A DNA stretch of 6,827 nucleotides. Origin: Deltaproteobacteria bacterium (lineage in GTDB: Bacteria > Desulfobacterota > Desulfobacteria > Desulfobacterales > Desulfobacteraceae). The notes beneath the pieces are model-generated. The model saw only the letters and a list, made by a program, of their open reading frames with translations. It was not told the DNA's origin and did no database searches. The DNA is taken from assembly GCA_003647385.1 (NCBI GenBank), contig QMMT01000112.1, forward strand, positions 1 to 6,827, given 5' to 3'. The position numbers and the translations under genes were made by a program. Within the stretch, counting starts at the first letter, position 1. The number at the start of each line of letters is the position of its first letter. Positions 1 to 6,732 of this stretch are shown here, piece by piece.

Positions 1-710
1 ACATAAACAGTTGTAATTCCAGGAAGCTGTCTGAAGTATTGGGCGGCTACTATGGCTGCAGTTCTTCTCCCCCCGGCCATAACCGGAACACCATAGTATT
101 CAAATAATTTTTTTTGAAAATCTTCAGCATATTTATCCCCTTTTTCATAAAGGTCTTTTGAAATATACCTTAAATCTCTGGCAAGATCCTCAGAGGCCTC
201 TGCAATAGGCCAGTCTATTCTTACATGGAAATGGGTTAAACCATACTTTACCTTGGTTTGCTGATTCCTTTGAATCAATAAGGCATAATCAATGGGAAGC
301 AATGACCTTAACAAAGAAAAAAAATCTCTGTTTTCAAAAAATTTAAGATTCCGATTGAAATTTTCCACATTTGGGAAATATTTATGCCGTAATAAATTAT
401 TTTTTGTTGTTTTATTGGCATCAAAATATCGAATATATTTTTTATGTTTTTTATGGATAAAATCTTCAGAAAAAATAATTAAAAATGAGTTCTGTGCATC
501 AAACTCAACCGAAGGAATTCTTGCTCGGGGTTTTAACTCTCTTAATTCAACAAAGGGATAAGGTGTTCGTAATCGAAGAAAATTATTATACGATCCCACA
601 AGAGAATAGCCTAAGACAAATTGATCCAGTTCATCACGCAACACTTCATAGTAAGACCTTCTAAGTCTTTCTTCCCGGCTCAAACAATCTCTGTGCTTAC
701 AGAATATCAC
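1..710 (-). CDS. Unrecognised protein, 3' end cut off by the window edge
   Basis: I do not recognise this gene. The minus-strand frame is open for 236 codons from a GTG at 710 to the window edge with no stop, so the C-terminus is missing. An in-frame TAA lies 15 bases upstream of the GTG, and AAGGA (722-718) sits 7 bases before it, which fixes the start well; no in-frame ATG is nearby. The product begins with a short Cys pair (C4, C9, in FCKHRDC) followed by a charged helix-like stretch (about 10-30, rich in Arg and Glu). A Lys/Asn-rich, low-complexity region covers about 85-125, helped by long A/T runs in the DNA. The region about 156-230 looks like a folded core, with THFHVRIDWP (159-168) and GVPVMAGGRRTAAIVAAQYF (207-226). 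I see no signal peptide or membrane segment. It lies 67 bases after pgk on the same strand. It appears more AT-rich than its neighbours. The function is unknown; the reading frame itself is convincing. Confidence 0.8.
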   Translation of the reverse strand, partial: MIFCKHRDCLSREERLRRSYYEVLRDELDQFVLGYSLVGSYNNFLRLRTPYPFVELRELKPRARIPSVEFDAQNSFLIIFSEDFIHKKHKKYIRYFDANKTTKNNLLRHKYFPNVENFNRNLKFFENRDFFSLLRSLLPIDYALLIQRNQQTKVKYGLTHFHVRIDWPIAEASEDLARDLRYISKDLYEKGDKYAEDFQKKLFEYYGVPVMAGGRRTAAIVAAQYFRQLPGITTVY

Positions 711-717
711 TAATTTT

Positions 718-722
718 TCCTT
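718..722 (-). promoter_or_regulatory. Ribosome binding site deciding a GTG start
   Basis: AAGGA on the minus strand lies 7 bases before the GTG at 710. It decides the start of the unrecognised gene, because that frame has a stop just upstream and no ATG near its 5' end. Confidence 0.6.
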
Positions 723-777
723 TTATAGTCTATTCTAAAATTGTATATTGCTTCTTATCTCAATATTACACCCGGTC

Positions 778-1953
778 TTACTCTAAAGCAACCACTCCCG
801 GAAGCTTTTTACCTTCCATTAGATGTAAAAAAGCCCCACCTCCGGTTGACACATAGCTGACCTTATCGGCAACCCTGCATTTTTTTGCAGCAAGTCCTGT
901 ATCTCCTCCACCAACGATAGAAAAAGCAGAAGAACCGGCAATGGCATCCGCCACAATCTTTGTTCCCGACATGAATTTTTCCATTTCAAAAACCCCCATG
1001 GGGCCATTCCAGACAATGGTTTTTGCATTCTCAATGGCTTTGGCATATTTTTGCGCCGTTTTTGGTCCAATATCTAAAGCCATCCATTGATCCGGAACCT
1101 GATCAATTAGAACCTCTTTCACACGGGCATTTTTATCAAATTTATCCGCACAGATCAGATCTACAGGCAGCAAAAAATCCACCCCTTTTGCTTTTGCCTT
1201 TTTAATAATACCTTTTGCTGTCTGCAAAAGATCTTCTTCAATCATTGAAGCCTTGGTATCAATCCCCTGGCTCTTTAAAAATGTATTGGCCATGGCACCG
1301 CCAATGATCAGTTTATCAACAAATTTAAGCATATTCTCCAGTGCTGCAAGCTTGCCGGATACCTTTACGCCACCGATTATTGCCACCAAGGGTTTTCTGG
1401 GATTTTCAATAGAATCGTAATACGATTGAACCTCTTTTTCAAGTAAAAACCCTGCGGCAGACTGCCGTACAAACTTAGGGATACCTGTAACAGATGCCTG
1501 ATCCCGGTGGGAAACAGCAAAAGCATTGTTCACATATACATCACAAAGATCAGCCAGTTTTTTTGAAAACATATCATCATTCTTCTTTTCCTCGGCATGA
1601 AATCTTAAATTCTCCAACATCAGAATCTGACCGTTCTCAAGTTGACTGGCCATTTTTGAGACGTTTTCACCAATGCAGTCGTCTGCAAACAAAACCGGGA
1701 ACTCTATCAGCTGGGACAATCTTTCAGCTACCTGCGAAAGACTGAATTTTGGATCCCTTTTACCATCGGGTCTTCCCATATGAGAGGCCAGAATAATTTT
1801 TGCATTTTGCTCCCGCAGGTAGGCAATCTGGTCCAGGGTTGCCTTTATTCTATTATCATCTGTAATATTTAATTTTTCATCAACCGGCACATTATAATCA
1901 ACCCTGACAAAAACCCTCTTTGATGTCACATCAATATCTCTTACGGATTTCAT
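778..1953 (-). CDS. pgk: Phosphoglycerate kinase
   Basis: Cytoplasmic phosphoglycerate kinase, which interconverts 1,3-bisphosphoglycerate plus ADP and 3-phosphoglycerate plus ATP in glycolysis and gluconeogenesis. The 391 residues match the usual bacterial length. Visible landmarks in order: the family signature VFVRVDYNVP (14-23), the substrate-site SHMGRP (57-62), LENLRF (113-118), YVNNAFAVSHRDQAS (140-154), the nucleotide-domain IGGVKVSGK (193-201) with its conserved Lys, WNGPMGVFE (315-323), VGGGDTG (347-353) and the C-terminal STGGGAFLHLMEGKKLPGV (369-387). I chose the ATG at 1953 because GGAGGTG lies 5 bases ahead and the protein then begins MKSVRDIDV like its relatives; an in-frame ATG at 1965 would add four residues but overlaps that binding site. 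Small departures from the pattern I expect are NNAF (usually NDAF), GGVKVSGK (usually GGAKVSDK or GGAKVSGK) and GGGAF (usually GGGAS). None suggests inactivity. It follows the Cys-protein gene by 64 bases and has no obvious terminator after it. Confidence 0.97.
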   Translation of the reverse strand: MKSVRDIDVTSKRVFVRVDYNVPVDEKLNITDDNRIKATLDQIAYLREQNAKIILASHMGRPDGKRDPKFSLSQVAERLSQLIEFPVLFADDCIGENVSKMASQLENGQILMLENLRFHAEEKKNDDMFSKKLADLCDVYVNNAFAVSHRDQASVTGIPKFVRQSAAGFLLEKEVQSYYDSIENPRKPLVAIIGGVKVSGKLAALENMLKFVDKLIIGGAMANTFLKSQGIDTKASMIEEDLLQTAKGIIKKAKAKGVDFLLPVDLICADKFDKNARVKEVLIDQVPDQWMALDIGPKTAQKYAKAIENAKTIVWNGPMGVFEMEKFMSGTKIVADAIAGSSAFSIVGGGDTGLAAKKCRVADKVSYVSTGGGAFLHLMEGKKLPGVVALE

Positions 1954-1956
1954 TCC

Positions 1957-1963
1957 CACCTCC
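1957..1963 (-). promoter_or_regulatory. Strong ribosome binding site of pgk
   Basis: GGAGGTG on the minus strand, with GGAGG ending 5 bases before the ATG at 1953. It overlaps the alternative ATG at 1965, which has only a weak GGGCGGT-like sequence upstream, so it favours the shorter pgk product. Confidence 0.65.
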
Positions 1964-1973
1964 ATAGTACCGC

Positions 1974-1995
1974 CCGGAAACCGCCAGTTTTCCGG
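1974..1995. other. Short hairpin in the pgk leader
   Basis: CCGGAAA (1974-1980) and TTTCCGG (1989-1995) are perfect 7-base inverted repeats around an 8-base loop. The structure lies between the Cys-protein stop codon and the pgk ribosome binding site, 10 bases upstream of the latter. No T-run follows on the minus strand, so it does not look like an intrinsic terminator. It could stabilise a processed pgk transcript or be chance; the inverted repeat is visible, any role is inference. Confidence 0.35.
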
Positions 1996-2017
1996 TCAGG
2001 CACTGATATCTAAATAA

Positions 2018-2281
2018 TTATTTTTTTATCTTTCTGTGCACCTGTTTTTTGCGGGACCACCGCTCAAAAAAATTCATGGCACCTGCCTTGCTGCTCCTCT
2101 CGATAATTTCTTCTTCCACTTTAACCCCATCTTTTGTGGCCATAGCCTGCTGCAGGCATTTTGTTTTAACAGGGCAGTGGTAAAAACAATCCTCCGGGGT
2201 CTGCCGTAATCCTTTATCCGTCATGGGAAAAACTTTTTCAAGGATGCCAAAACACTCTGGGCGATCATTTTCTTTATTCAT
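2018..2281 (-). CDS. Small four-cysteine protein, possible metal or Fe-S binding
   Basis: An 87-residue soluble protein of unknown function. Four cysteines fall in the N-terminal half, C10, C32, C36 and C42 (spacing C-x21-C-x3-C-x5-C), with DCFYHCPVKTKC at 31-42. Four closely set Cys of this kind usually bind zinc or an iron-sulfur cluster, and the layout recalls, without matching, the WhiB pattern C-xn-C-x2-C-x5-C. The C-terminal half lacks Cys and is charged, ending in a very basic tail (RKKQVHRKIKK) that could contact nucleic acid. The ATG at 2281 overlaps the end of radC by 8 bases (ATGAATAA), a typical coupled arrangement; it has only a weak GAAG-like binding site, so translation probably relies on ribosomes finishing radC. 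An upstream in-frame TTG at 2293 is a less likely start. No membrane segment or signal peptide is seen. The metal-binding role is inference; the gene is well supported by its overlap and its Cys pattern. Confidence 0.8.
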   Translation of the reverse strand: MNKENDRPECFGILEKVFPMTDKGLRQTPEDCFYHCPVKTKCLQQAMATKDGVKVEEEIIERSSKAGAMNFFERWSRKKQVHRKIKK

Positions 2282-2999
2282 TTGTTTCTTCAAATTCTTT
2301 ATTAAACATTGAGATTAACCCTTGGGCTGCAAAGCTGTAAAACCCTTCATTTCCAATGATCATATGCTCATGCAGTATAATGCCAACATATTTTAAGGCA
2401 AAAAGCAGCTTTTTTGTAATCAGGATATCACTTTTAGACGGTTCAACATCCCCGGAAGGATGATTGTGTGAAAAAATAACGGCAGCAGCATTATGCTGCA
2501 ATGCACTGATAATGACTTCCCGCGGATAGACTGAACTTGTTGTCAATGTTCCGGTAAAAAGGATCTTTGATGTCAATACTCTGTTTTTGGCATCAAGAAA
2601 AATTGCTGCAAATACTTCTTTTGTTTTGTGTCCAATGGTCTGGTTCAAGTACTCCATCAGATCATTGGGGTTTTGAACCACATCCTTTGATATAATCCTG
2701 GCTTCAAGATATCTGTCAGCCACCTCTTTAATCAATCTTAGCCCCAGGCTGTTGGAAGGGCCCACGCCTTTAATTTCACAAAGGGAACCTTTGTCCGCTT
2801 CAAGAACTGCCTGAAAGGTTTTAAACCGTTTTAAGAGCTGCTTTGCACTCTGTTTGCAGTCTTTTCTTGGAGTATTCAGGGAAAGCAGCAGCTCAATGAC
2901 TTCATAGTCATGAAATCCTTTAAGGCCGTTTTTAAAAAATCGTTCCTTAAGTCGTCTCCTGTGGCCTTCTCCCTTATGAATCAGTGGTATTTTTTTCAG
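2274..2999 (-). CDS. radC: RadC family JAB/MPN-domain protein, apparent CTG start
   Basis: RadC family protein. The name comes from an old link to DNA repair in E. coli that later work questioned; the JAB/JAMM fold suggests a zinc-dependent hydrolase, but its substrate is not established. The N-terminal helical part (about 8-80) has the typical [10 protein letters not shown] (12-21), DYEVIELLL (31-39) and TPRKD (43-47), then a helix-hairpin-helix-like [12 protein letters not shown] (76-87). The C-terminal domain carries [15 protein letters not shown] (177-191), with metal ligands H178, H180 and D191 and a likely catalytic E128. All are present. The conserved N-terminal part has no in-frame ATG, GTG or TTG: an in-frame TGA lies directly before a CTG at 2999, and the first usual start is the GTG at 2765, which would cut off 78 residues. 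CTG is therefore the best start. It shares CTGA with the gyrA stop and has AGGAG 8 bases upstream. The 241-residue length fits the family. A one-base error in the adjacent A7 run is an alternative. Confidence 0.9.
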   Translation of the reverse strand: MKKIPLIHKGEGHRRRLKERFFKNGLKGFHDYEVIELLLSLNTPRKDCKQSAKQLLKRFKTFQAVLEADKGSLCEIKGVGPSNSLGLRLIKEVADRYLEARIISKDVVQNPNDLMEYLNQTIGHKTKEVFAAIFLDAKNRVLTSKILFTGTLTTSSVYPREVIISALQHNAAAVIFSHNHPSGDVEPSKSDILITKKLLFALKYVGIILHEHMIIGNEGFYSFAAQGLISMFNKEFEETNE

Positions 3000-5503
3000 T
3001 CAACACTCTCCTCATTATCAGGAAGTTCTCCTGCGTCTGTTTCTCCCGGAGCCTGACCCTGACCTTTCTCCCCTGGGTCTTCCTCTTCAGGAAGCCTTGC
3101 AATACCGATTAATTTTTCTGTAGGTGAAAGATTAATTAAGCGAACACCCTGGGTATTTCTGGAGATCACATTTATGCTTTTATTGGAGGTTCGAATCAAC
3201 TTTCCTTTATCTGTCACCATCATGAGTTCATCATTGTCATCCACCAAAAGCAATGAGACCATCTTACCATTACGGTTTGATGTTTTAATGGAAAAAACAC
3301 CTTTTCCACCACGGGTCTGAGTCCTGTAATCTTCAATAAAAGATCGTTTCCCGTATCCATTTTCAGTTACCGTAAGAAGGGTAGCTTCTGATTCCAGAAC
3401 TTCCATTCCCACAACTCTTGTGGTGGGATCAATTCTCATTCCTCTCACACCCATGGAACCCCTTGCCGTGGCACGGACATCATTTTCATGGAAGCGGATC
3501 ACCTTACCGCCTTCAGAACCCAGAAAAATATTCATATCTCCATCTGTAATTCTGGCGGCAATCAACTCATCACCCTCGGCAAGTTTGACCCCGATAAGCC
3601 CTCCGGATCTTCGCCTTGAATAGGCCATGAGATCGGTTTTTTTCACCCGTCCTTTTTTAGTGGCCATGACCACATACTTATTCTCCACAAATTCATCGAC
3701 AGTTAATACCGTGGCAAGCTTTTCACCCTCATCAAAATTCAACAGATTCACAATGGCTTTTCCAAGGCTTGAGCGTCCTGCCATGGGCAATTCATAAACC
3801 TTTGACTGGTAAACCTTCCCAAAATTGGTAATAAACAAAAACGTGGCATGGGTGGAAGCGACAAAAAGGTGTTCAACAAAATCATCAGACTTTGTTCCCA
3901 TGGCGGTTTTACCTTTCCCCCCCCTGTGCTGATTTGAATACAGGGTAATAGGATTTCGCTTGATATACCCGCTTCTGGTCACTGTTACAACCATGTCTTC
4001 CTGGGTAATCAAATCTTCAATGCTGATCTCGGCTGTACTTTCGACGATTCTCGTGCGTCGCAAATCACCAAAGTCTTCATCAAGCTGCACCAGTTCATCT
4101 TTGATAAGCCCTCTGACCACTTCATCGCTTGAAAGAATCTCATTATACCAGGCAATGTCCTTTAAAAGCGCCTCATATTCATTGATGATCTTTTCTCTTT
4201 CAAGCCCTGTGAGCCTTTGCAGCCGCATATCAAGTATTGCCTGGGCCTGGATAGCCGTGAGATCAAATTTGGACTTTAAACCATTTTTGGCCTCTTCGGG
4301 AGAATGCGATGCACGGATCAGAGCAACGACTTCATCTAAATGATCCAGAGCAATTTTTAATCCTTCTAAAATATGGGCTCTTTCTTCTGCCTTTCTTAAA
4401 TCAAATCTGGTTCTCCGGATAATGACGGTTTTACGATGCTTAATAAAATGATTCAGAATTTCTTTTAAGGTTAAAAGCTGGGGTCTGTTATTGACAACAG
4501 CAAGTAAAATAATCCCAAAACTTGTCTGCATGTTGGTATGCTTATAGAGCTGATTAATAACAACTTCAGCAATCTGATCCCTTTTAAGCCCCACGGCAAT
4601 TCGCATTCCATCGCGATCAGATTCATCCCTGACAAATGATGCACCTGTTATGACCTTATCGCGCATGAGCTCCGCTATTTTTTCTACCACCTTTGCCTTG
4701 TTGACCTGGTAGGGAAGCTCAGTTACAATAATGGTTTCCTGGCCGGTTTTTTTATTTTCCTCAACTGCAACCTTGGCGCGAAGGATGATAATCCCCCGTC
4801 CGTTGTTATAGGCCTCATGGACTCCTTTGGTGCCATAAATATGACCATAGGTAGGAAAATCCGGCCCGGGAATATATTCCATCAATTCCTGGATGTCCAT
4901 GGCTGGGTTATCTATCAGAGCCGTTAACCCGGCAATGACTTCCTTGATATTATGAGGGGGGATATTGGTGGTCATTCCAACGGCAATCCCGGAAGAACCA
5001 TTGACCAGCAATGCAGGAAATTTGGTCGGCAAAACCGATGGTTCTTCAAGAGTTTCATCATAATTGGGAGTAAAGTCAACGGTTTCTTTTTCAAGATCGG
5101 CCAGCATCTGGTGGGCAATCTTCTTCATCCTGATTTCTGTATACCGCATTGCAGCCGGTGAATCGCCATCCACAGATCCAAAGTTGCCCTGCCCGTCAAC
5201 CAGGGTATATCGTAAGGAAAAGTCCTGGGCCATCCGGACAATGGTGTCATAAATAGCTGAATCACCATGGGGATGGTATTTACCCATGACATCACCGACA
5301 ATACGGGCAGATTTTTTATAAGGCTTGTTCCAGTCATTTCGTGCCTGCTGCATGGCATACAGTGACCGCCTGTGAACCGGTTTTAAACCATCACGGACAT
5401 CGGGCAGTGCCCTTCCGATAATGACGCTCATTGCATACTCGAGATAGGATTGTTTCATCTCCTTCTCAATACTAGTCACGGTGTTGTCTCTATTAATTAT
5501 CAA
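2996..5503 (-). CDS. gyrA: DNA gyrase subunit A
   Basis: The DNA-cutting and rejoining subunit of gyrase; with GyrB as A2B2 it introduces negative supercoils using ATP. At 835 residues it is slightly shorter than E. coli GyrA (875). The winged-helix and tower region includes [16 protein letters not shown] (31-46) and [13 protein letters not shown] (74-86). The catalytic tyrosine is Y121 in AAMRYTE. Within the quinolone-determining region, S82 and D86 (E. coli S83 and D87) are the unmutated residues. A coiled-coil region with [17 protein letters not shown] (419-435) precedes the C-terminal beta-pinwheel. That domain starts with the GyrA-box QHRGGKG (525-531), which separates gyrase from topoisomerase IV; the second residue is His where Arg is usual. 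A further RGGKG is at 731-735, and the protein ends in an acidic tail (806-835). The TTG start at 5503 is chosen because GGAG lies 8 bases upstream and it gives the expected extension before [12 protein letters not shown]. It begins 14 bases after the membrane-protein gene and overlaps the radC start. Confidence 0.98.
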   Translation of the reverse strand: MIINRDNTVTSIEKEMKQSYLEYAMSVIIGRALPDVRDGLKPVHRRSLYAMQQARNDWNKPYKKSARIVGDVMGKYHPHGDSAIYDTIVRMAQDFSLRYTLVDGQGNFGSVDGDSPAAMRYTEIRMKKIAHQMLADLEKETVDFTPNYDETLEEPSVLPTKFPALLVNGSSGIAVGMTTNIPPHNIKEVIAGLTALIDNPAMDIQELMEYIPGPDFPTYGHIYGTKGVHEAYNNGRGIIILRAKVAVEENKKTGQETIIVTELPYQVNKAKVVEKIAELMRDKVITGASFVRDESDRDGMRIAVGLKRDQIAEVVINQLYKHTNMQTSFGIILLAVVNNRPQLLTLKEILNHFIKHRKTVIIRRTRFDLRKAEERAHILEGLKIALDHLDEVVALIRASHSPEEAKNGLKSKFDLTAIQAQAILDMRLQRLTGLEREKIINEYEALLKDIAWYNEILSSDEVVRGLIKDELVQLDEDFGDLRRTRIVESTAEISIEDLITQEDMVVTVTRSGYIKRNPITLYSNQHRGGKGKTAMGTKSDDFVEHLFVASTHATFLFITNFGKVYQSKVYELPMAGRSSLGKAIVNLLNFDEGEKLATVLTVDEFVENKYVVMATKKGRVKKTDLMAYSRRRSGGLIGVKLAEGDELIAARITDGDMNIFLGSEGGKVIRFHENDVRATARGSMGVRGMRIDPTTRVVGMEVLESEATLLTVTENGYGKRSFIEDYRTQTRGGKGVFSIKTSNRNGKMVSLLLVDDNDELMMVTDKGKLIRTSNKSINVISRNTQGVRLINLSPTEKLIGIARLPEEEDPGEKGQGQAPGETDAGELPDNEESVD
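3008..3012 (-). promoter_or_regulatory. Ribosome binding site supporting the radC CTG start
   Basis: AGGAG on the minus strand, inside the last codons of gyrA, ends 8 bases before the CTG at 2999. The spacing is near ideal and is the main sequence argument that radC translation begins at this unusual codon. It would also serve the TTG at 3003, but that frame stops within a dozen codons unless the A7 run is one base shorter. Confidence 0.55.
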
Positions 5504-5511
5504 CGTTTAAA

Positions 5512-5515
5512 CTCC
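5512..5515 (-). promoter_or_regulatory. Ribosome binding site deciding the gyrA TTG start
   Basis: GGAG on the minus strand, directly after the TAA of the membrane-protein gene, ends 8 bases before TTG at 5503. The next in-frame ATG (residue 16) would lose the conserved N-terminal extension and has a purine-rich sequence only one base away, too close to work well. Confidence 0.6.
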
Positions 5516-5517
5516 AA

Positions 5518-6612
5518 TTATTTCTCTTTATAAACCTTTGACGGTTCAACCATAAACTGAAAACTTGAAAAATATATATCTGCAAGGGTTAAAAACAGCG
5601 TTGCGATCAACGGCCCGTAAATAATGCCTAAAAGGCCATAGGTTTTGAGCCCGCCGATAATTGCAAAGAATACAATCAACGGATGCATCCTTACCCTGTT
5701 TCCAACCACCTTTGGTTTAAAAACATATTCGATTCCCCAGGAAAGCACGGCATAAAAAACAAGGACCAGAACACCGGCAAGAAGCCTGGATTTCAACATG
5801 AGAATCACTGCGGACGGCACCATGACAATCCCGATCCCCACAATGGGCAGGAAGGCTAAGAACCCCATGATAACCCCCCATAAAAAAGGAGAATTCCATC
5901 CTAAAAACAGAAACAGCGCCCCGCCTGCAACCCCCTGAATCAAACCGCCGAGTCCATTTCCAATGAGCACGGCACCTGCCATATCCATAAATTTTTTAAA
6001 AAGTTTTTCATCATGTTCATCCGGCAGAGGAGACAAATCATATATGTATTTTATGAACTTATCTCCATCAATAAACATGTAAAATACAACAATCAGCATC
6101 AGGCAAAAGTAGATCACAATATTAAACGCATTGGATGTGATAAATCTGGCCTGTTCAAACAATGAGAATCCTACAAACTTTCCAAGATCTGAAATAGGGC
6201 TGATCAACTCATCCCAGGTCACTACCATTTCAATGCCTGCGCTGACCAGCAGTTCATTGAACCGCTCAAGAACCTGTGTGCTTTCCAGCAGATTCTTTAA
6301 TTGATTTGAAAAAACAGCATCCTTGGCCATGACATAAAGGTTAAACGCCTCTTTGGAAAGTACCCCGAAAAAAAAGACAACCGGGATAAATATAACAAAA
6401 AATATTAGAATGCAGGTAAGGATAGATGCAGTTTTTGGTCTGAGTTTTTTTGATAAAACCTTGAATACCGGGTTAAAAATACCTGTGGATACAATCCCTA
6501 AAATAATAATGGCAAAAAAAGGAGCGAGCAGCTTGCCGGCAAGGAAAATTGAAATGCAGAACAGGGCAATAAAGAAAATAAACACTGCTCTTTGAGAAAT
6601 ATTTTGCTCCAC
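5518..6612 (-). CDS. AI-2E family (UPF0118) transporter-like membrane protein
   Basis: A 364-residue inner-membrane protein of the AI-2E/UPF0118 family, whose members include E. coli TqsA (autoinducer-2 export) and PerM, and some Na+/H+ antiporter-like proteins. The substrate here cannot be told from sequence. About eight hydrophobic segments are visible: two at about 8-50, one at 62-86, one at 158-181, then a cluster at about 213-350. Between the third and fourth lies an amphipathic, non-membrane region (about 87-155), as usual in the family. Family-like motifs are the GWNSPFLWGVIMGFLAFLPI stretch (238-257), FKPKVVGNRVRMHPL (298-312) and GLLGIIYGPLIA (326-337). The length is typical. Translation probably starts at GTG (6612), with a weak GGTGA 4 bases upstream; no better start is nearby. 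It is first in the cluster after a terminator-like hairpin and ends 14 bases before gyrA, so the two are almost certainly co-transcribed. Why a transporter-like gene precedes gyrA is unclear. Confidence 0.93.
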   Translation of the reverse strand: MEQNISQRAVFIFFIALFCISIFLAGKLLAPFFAIIILGIVSTGIFNPVFKVLSKKLRPKTASILTCILIFFVIFIPVVFFFGVLSKEAFNLYVMAKDAVFSNQLKNLLESTQVLERFNELLVSAGIEMVVTWDELISPISDLGKFVGFSLFEQARFITSNAFNIVIYFCLMLIVVFYMFIDGDKFIKYIYDLSPLPDEHDEKLFKKFMDMAGAVLIGNGLGGLIQGVAGGALFLFLGWNSPFLWGVIMGFLAFLPIVGIGIVMVPSAVILMLKSRLLAGVLVLVFYAVLSWGIEYVFKPKVVGNRVRMHPLIVFFAIIGGLKTYGLLGIIYGPLIATLFLTLADIYFSSFQFMVEPSKVYKEK

Positions 6613-6654
6613 TGTTTCACCAAATTTGTTAGGTTTAAAAAAAAAGAAAAAGGT

Positions 6655-6711
6655 AAAAAACCATGTAAAGCCGCAATATGCAAAATGATTTGCACAAATA
6701 CGGCTTTACAT
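6655..6711 (-). terminator. Probable rho-independent terminator with a nested hairpin
   Basis: An 11-base perfect inverted repeat, ATGTAAAGCCG (6663-6673) with CGGCTTTACAT (6701-6711), encloses a second 6-base stem, TGCAAA (6679-6684) with TTTGCA (6689-6694), around the loop ATGA. On the minus strand the stem is followed after two bases by TTTTTT (6660-6655) and then by further T-runs; on the plus strand no T-run follows. This points to termination of a minus-strand transcript arriving from beyond 6733. Because it lies only 50 bases before the membrane-protein GTG, it may also act as an attenuator or mark partial read-through. I see no convincing promoter between it and that start. Confidence 0.75.
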
Positions 6712-6732
6712 AAATCAAACACTCATCTTGTT

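Noticed and set aside
292..561. Plus-strand open frame of 89 codons
   Set aside because: It lies antisense to the longer minus-strand gene at 1-710, which has a good ribosome binding site and runs uninterrupted; the plus-strand product is low-complexity and has no binding site.
711..777. Possible promoter or terminator between pgk and the unknown gene
   Set aside because: A TTGAGA and a TAGAAT can be found but are 20 bases apart, too far for a good sigma-70 promoter, and no hairpin with a T-run follows the pgk stop.
2274..2765. Shorter radC starting at GTG 2765
   Set aside because: It would discard 78 codons that encode the conserved RadC N-terminal helical domain in the same frame.
3960..4343. 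Plus-strand open frame of 127 codons within gyrA
   Set aside because: It is antisense to the conserved gyrA coding region and its Ser/Leu-rich product looks like a reverse-frame shadow.
6498..6722. Minus-strand 74-codon frame across the hairpin
   Set aside because: It runs through the terminator-like structure and T-runs and overlaps the start of the membrane-protein gene in another frame; its Leu/Phe-rich product reflects the T-rich DNA.
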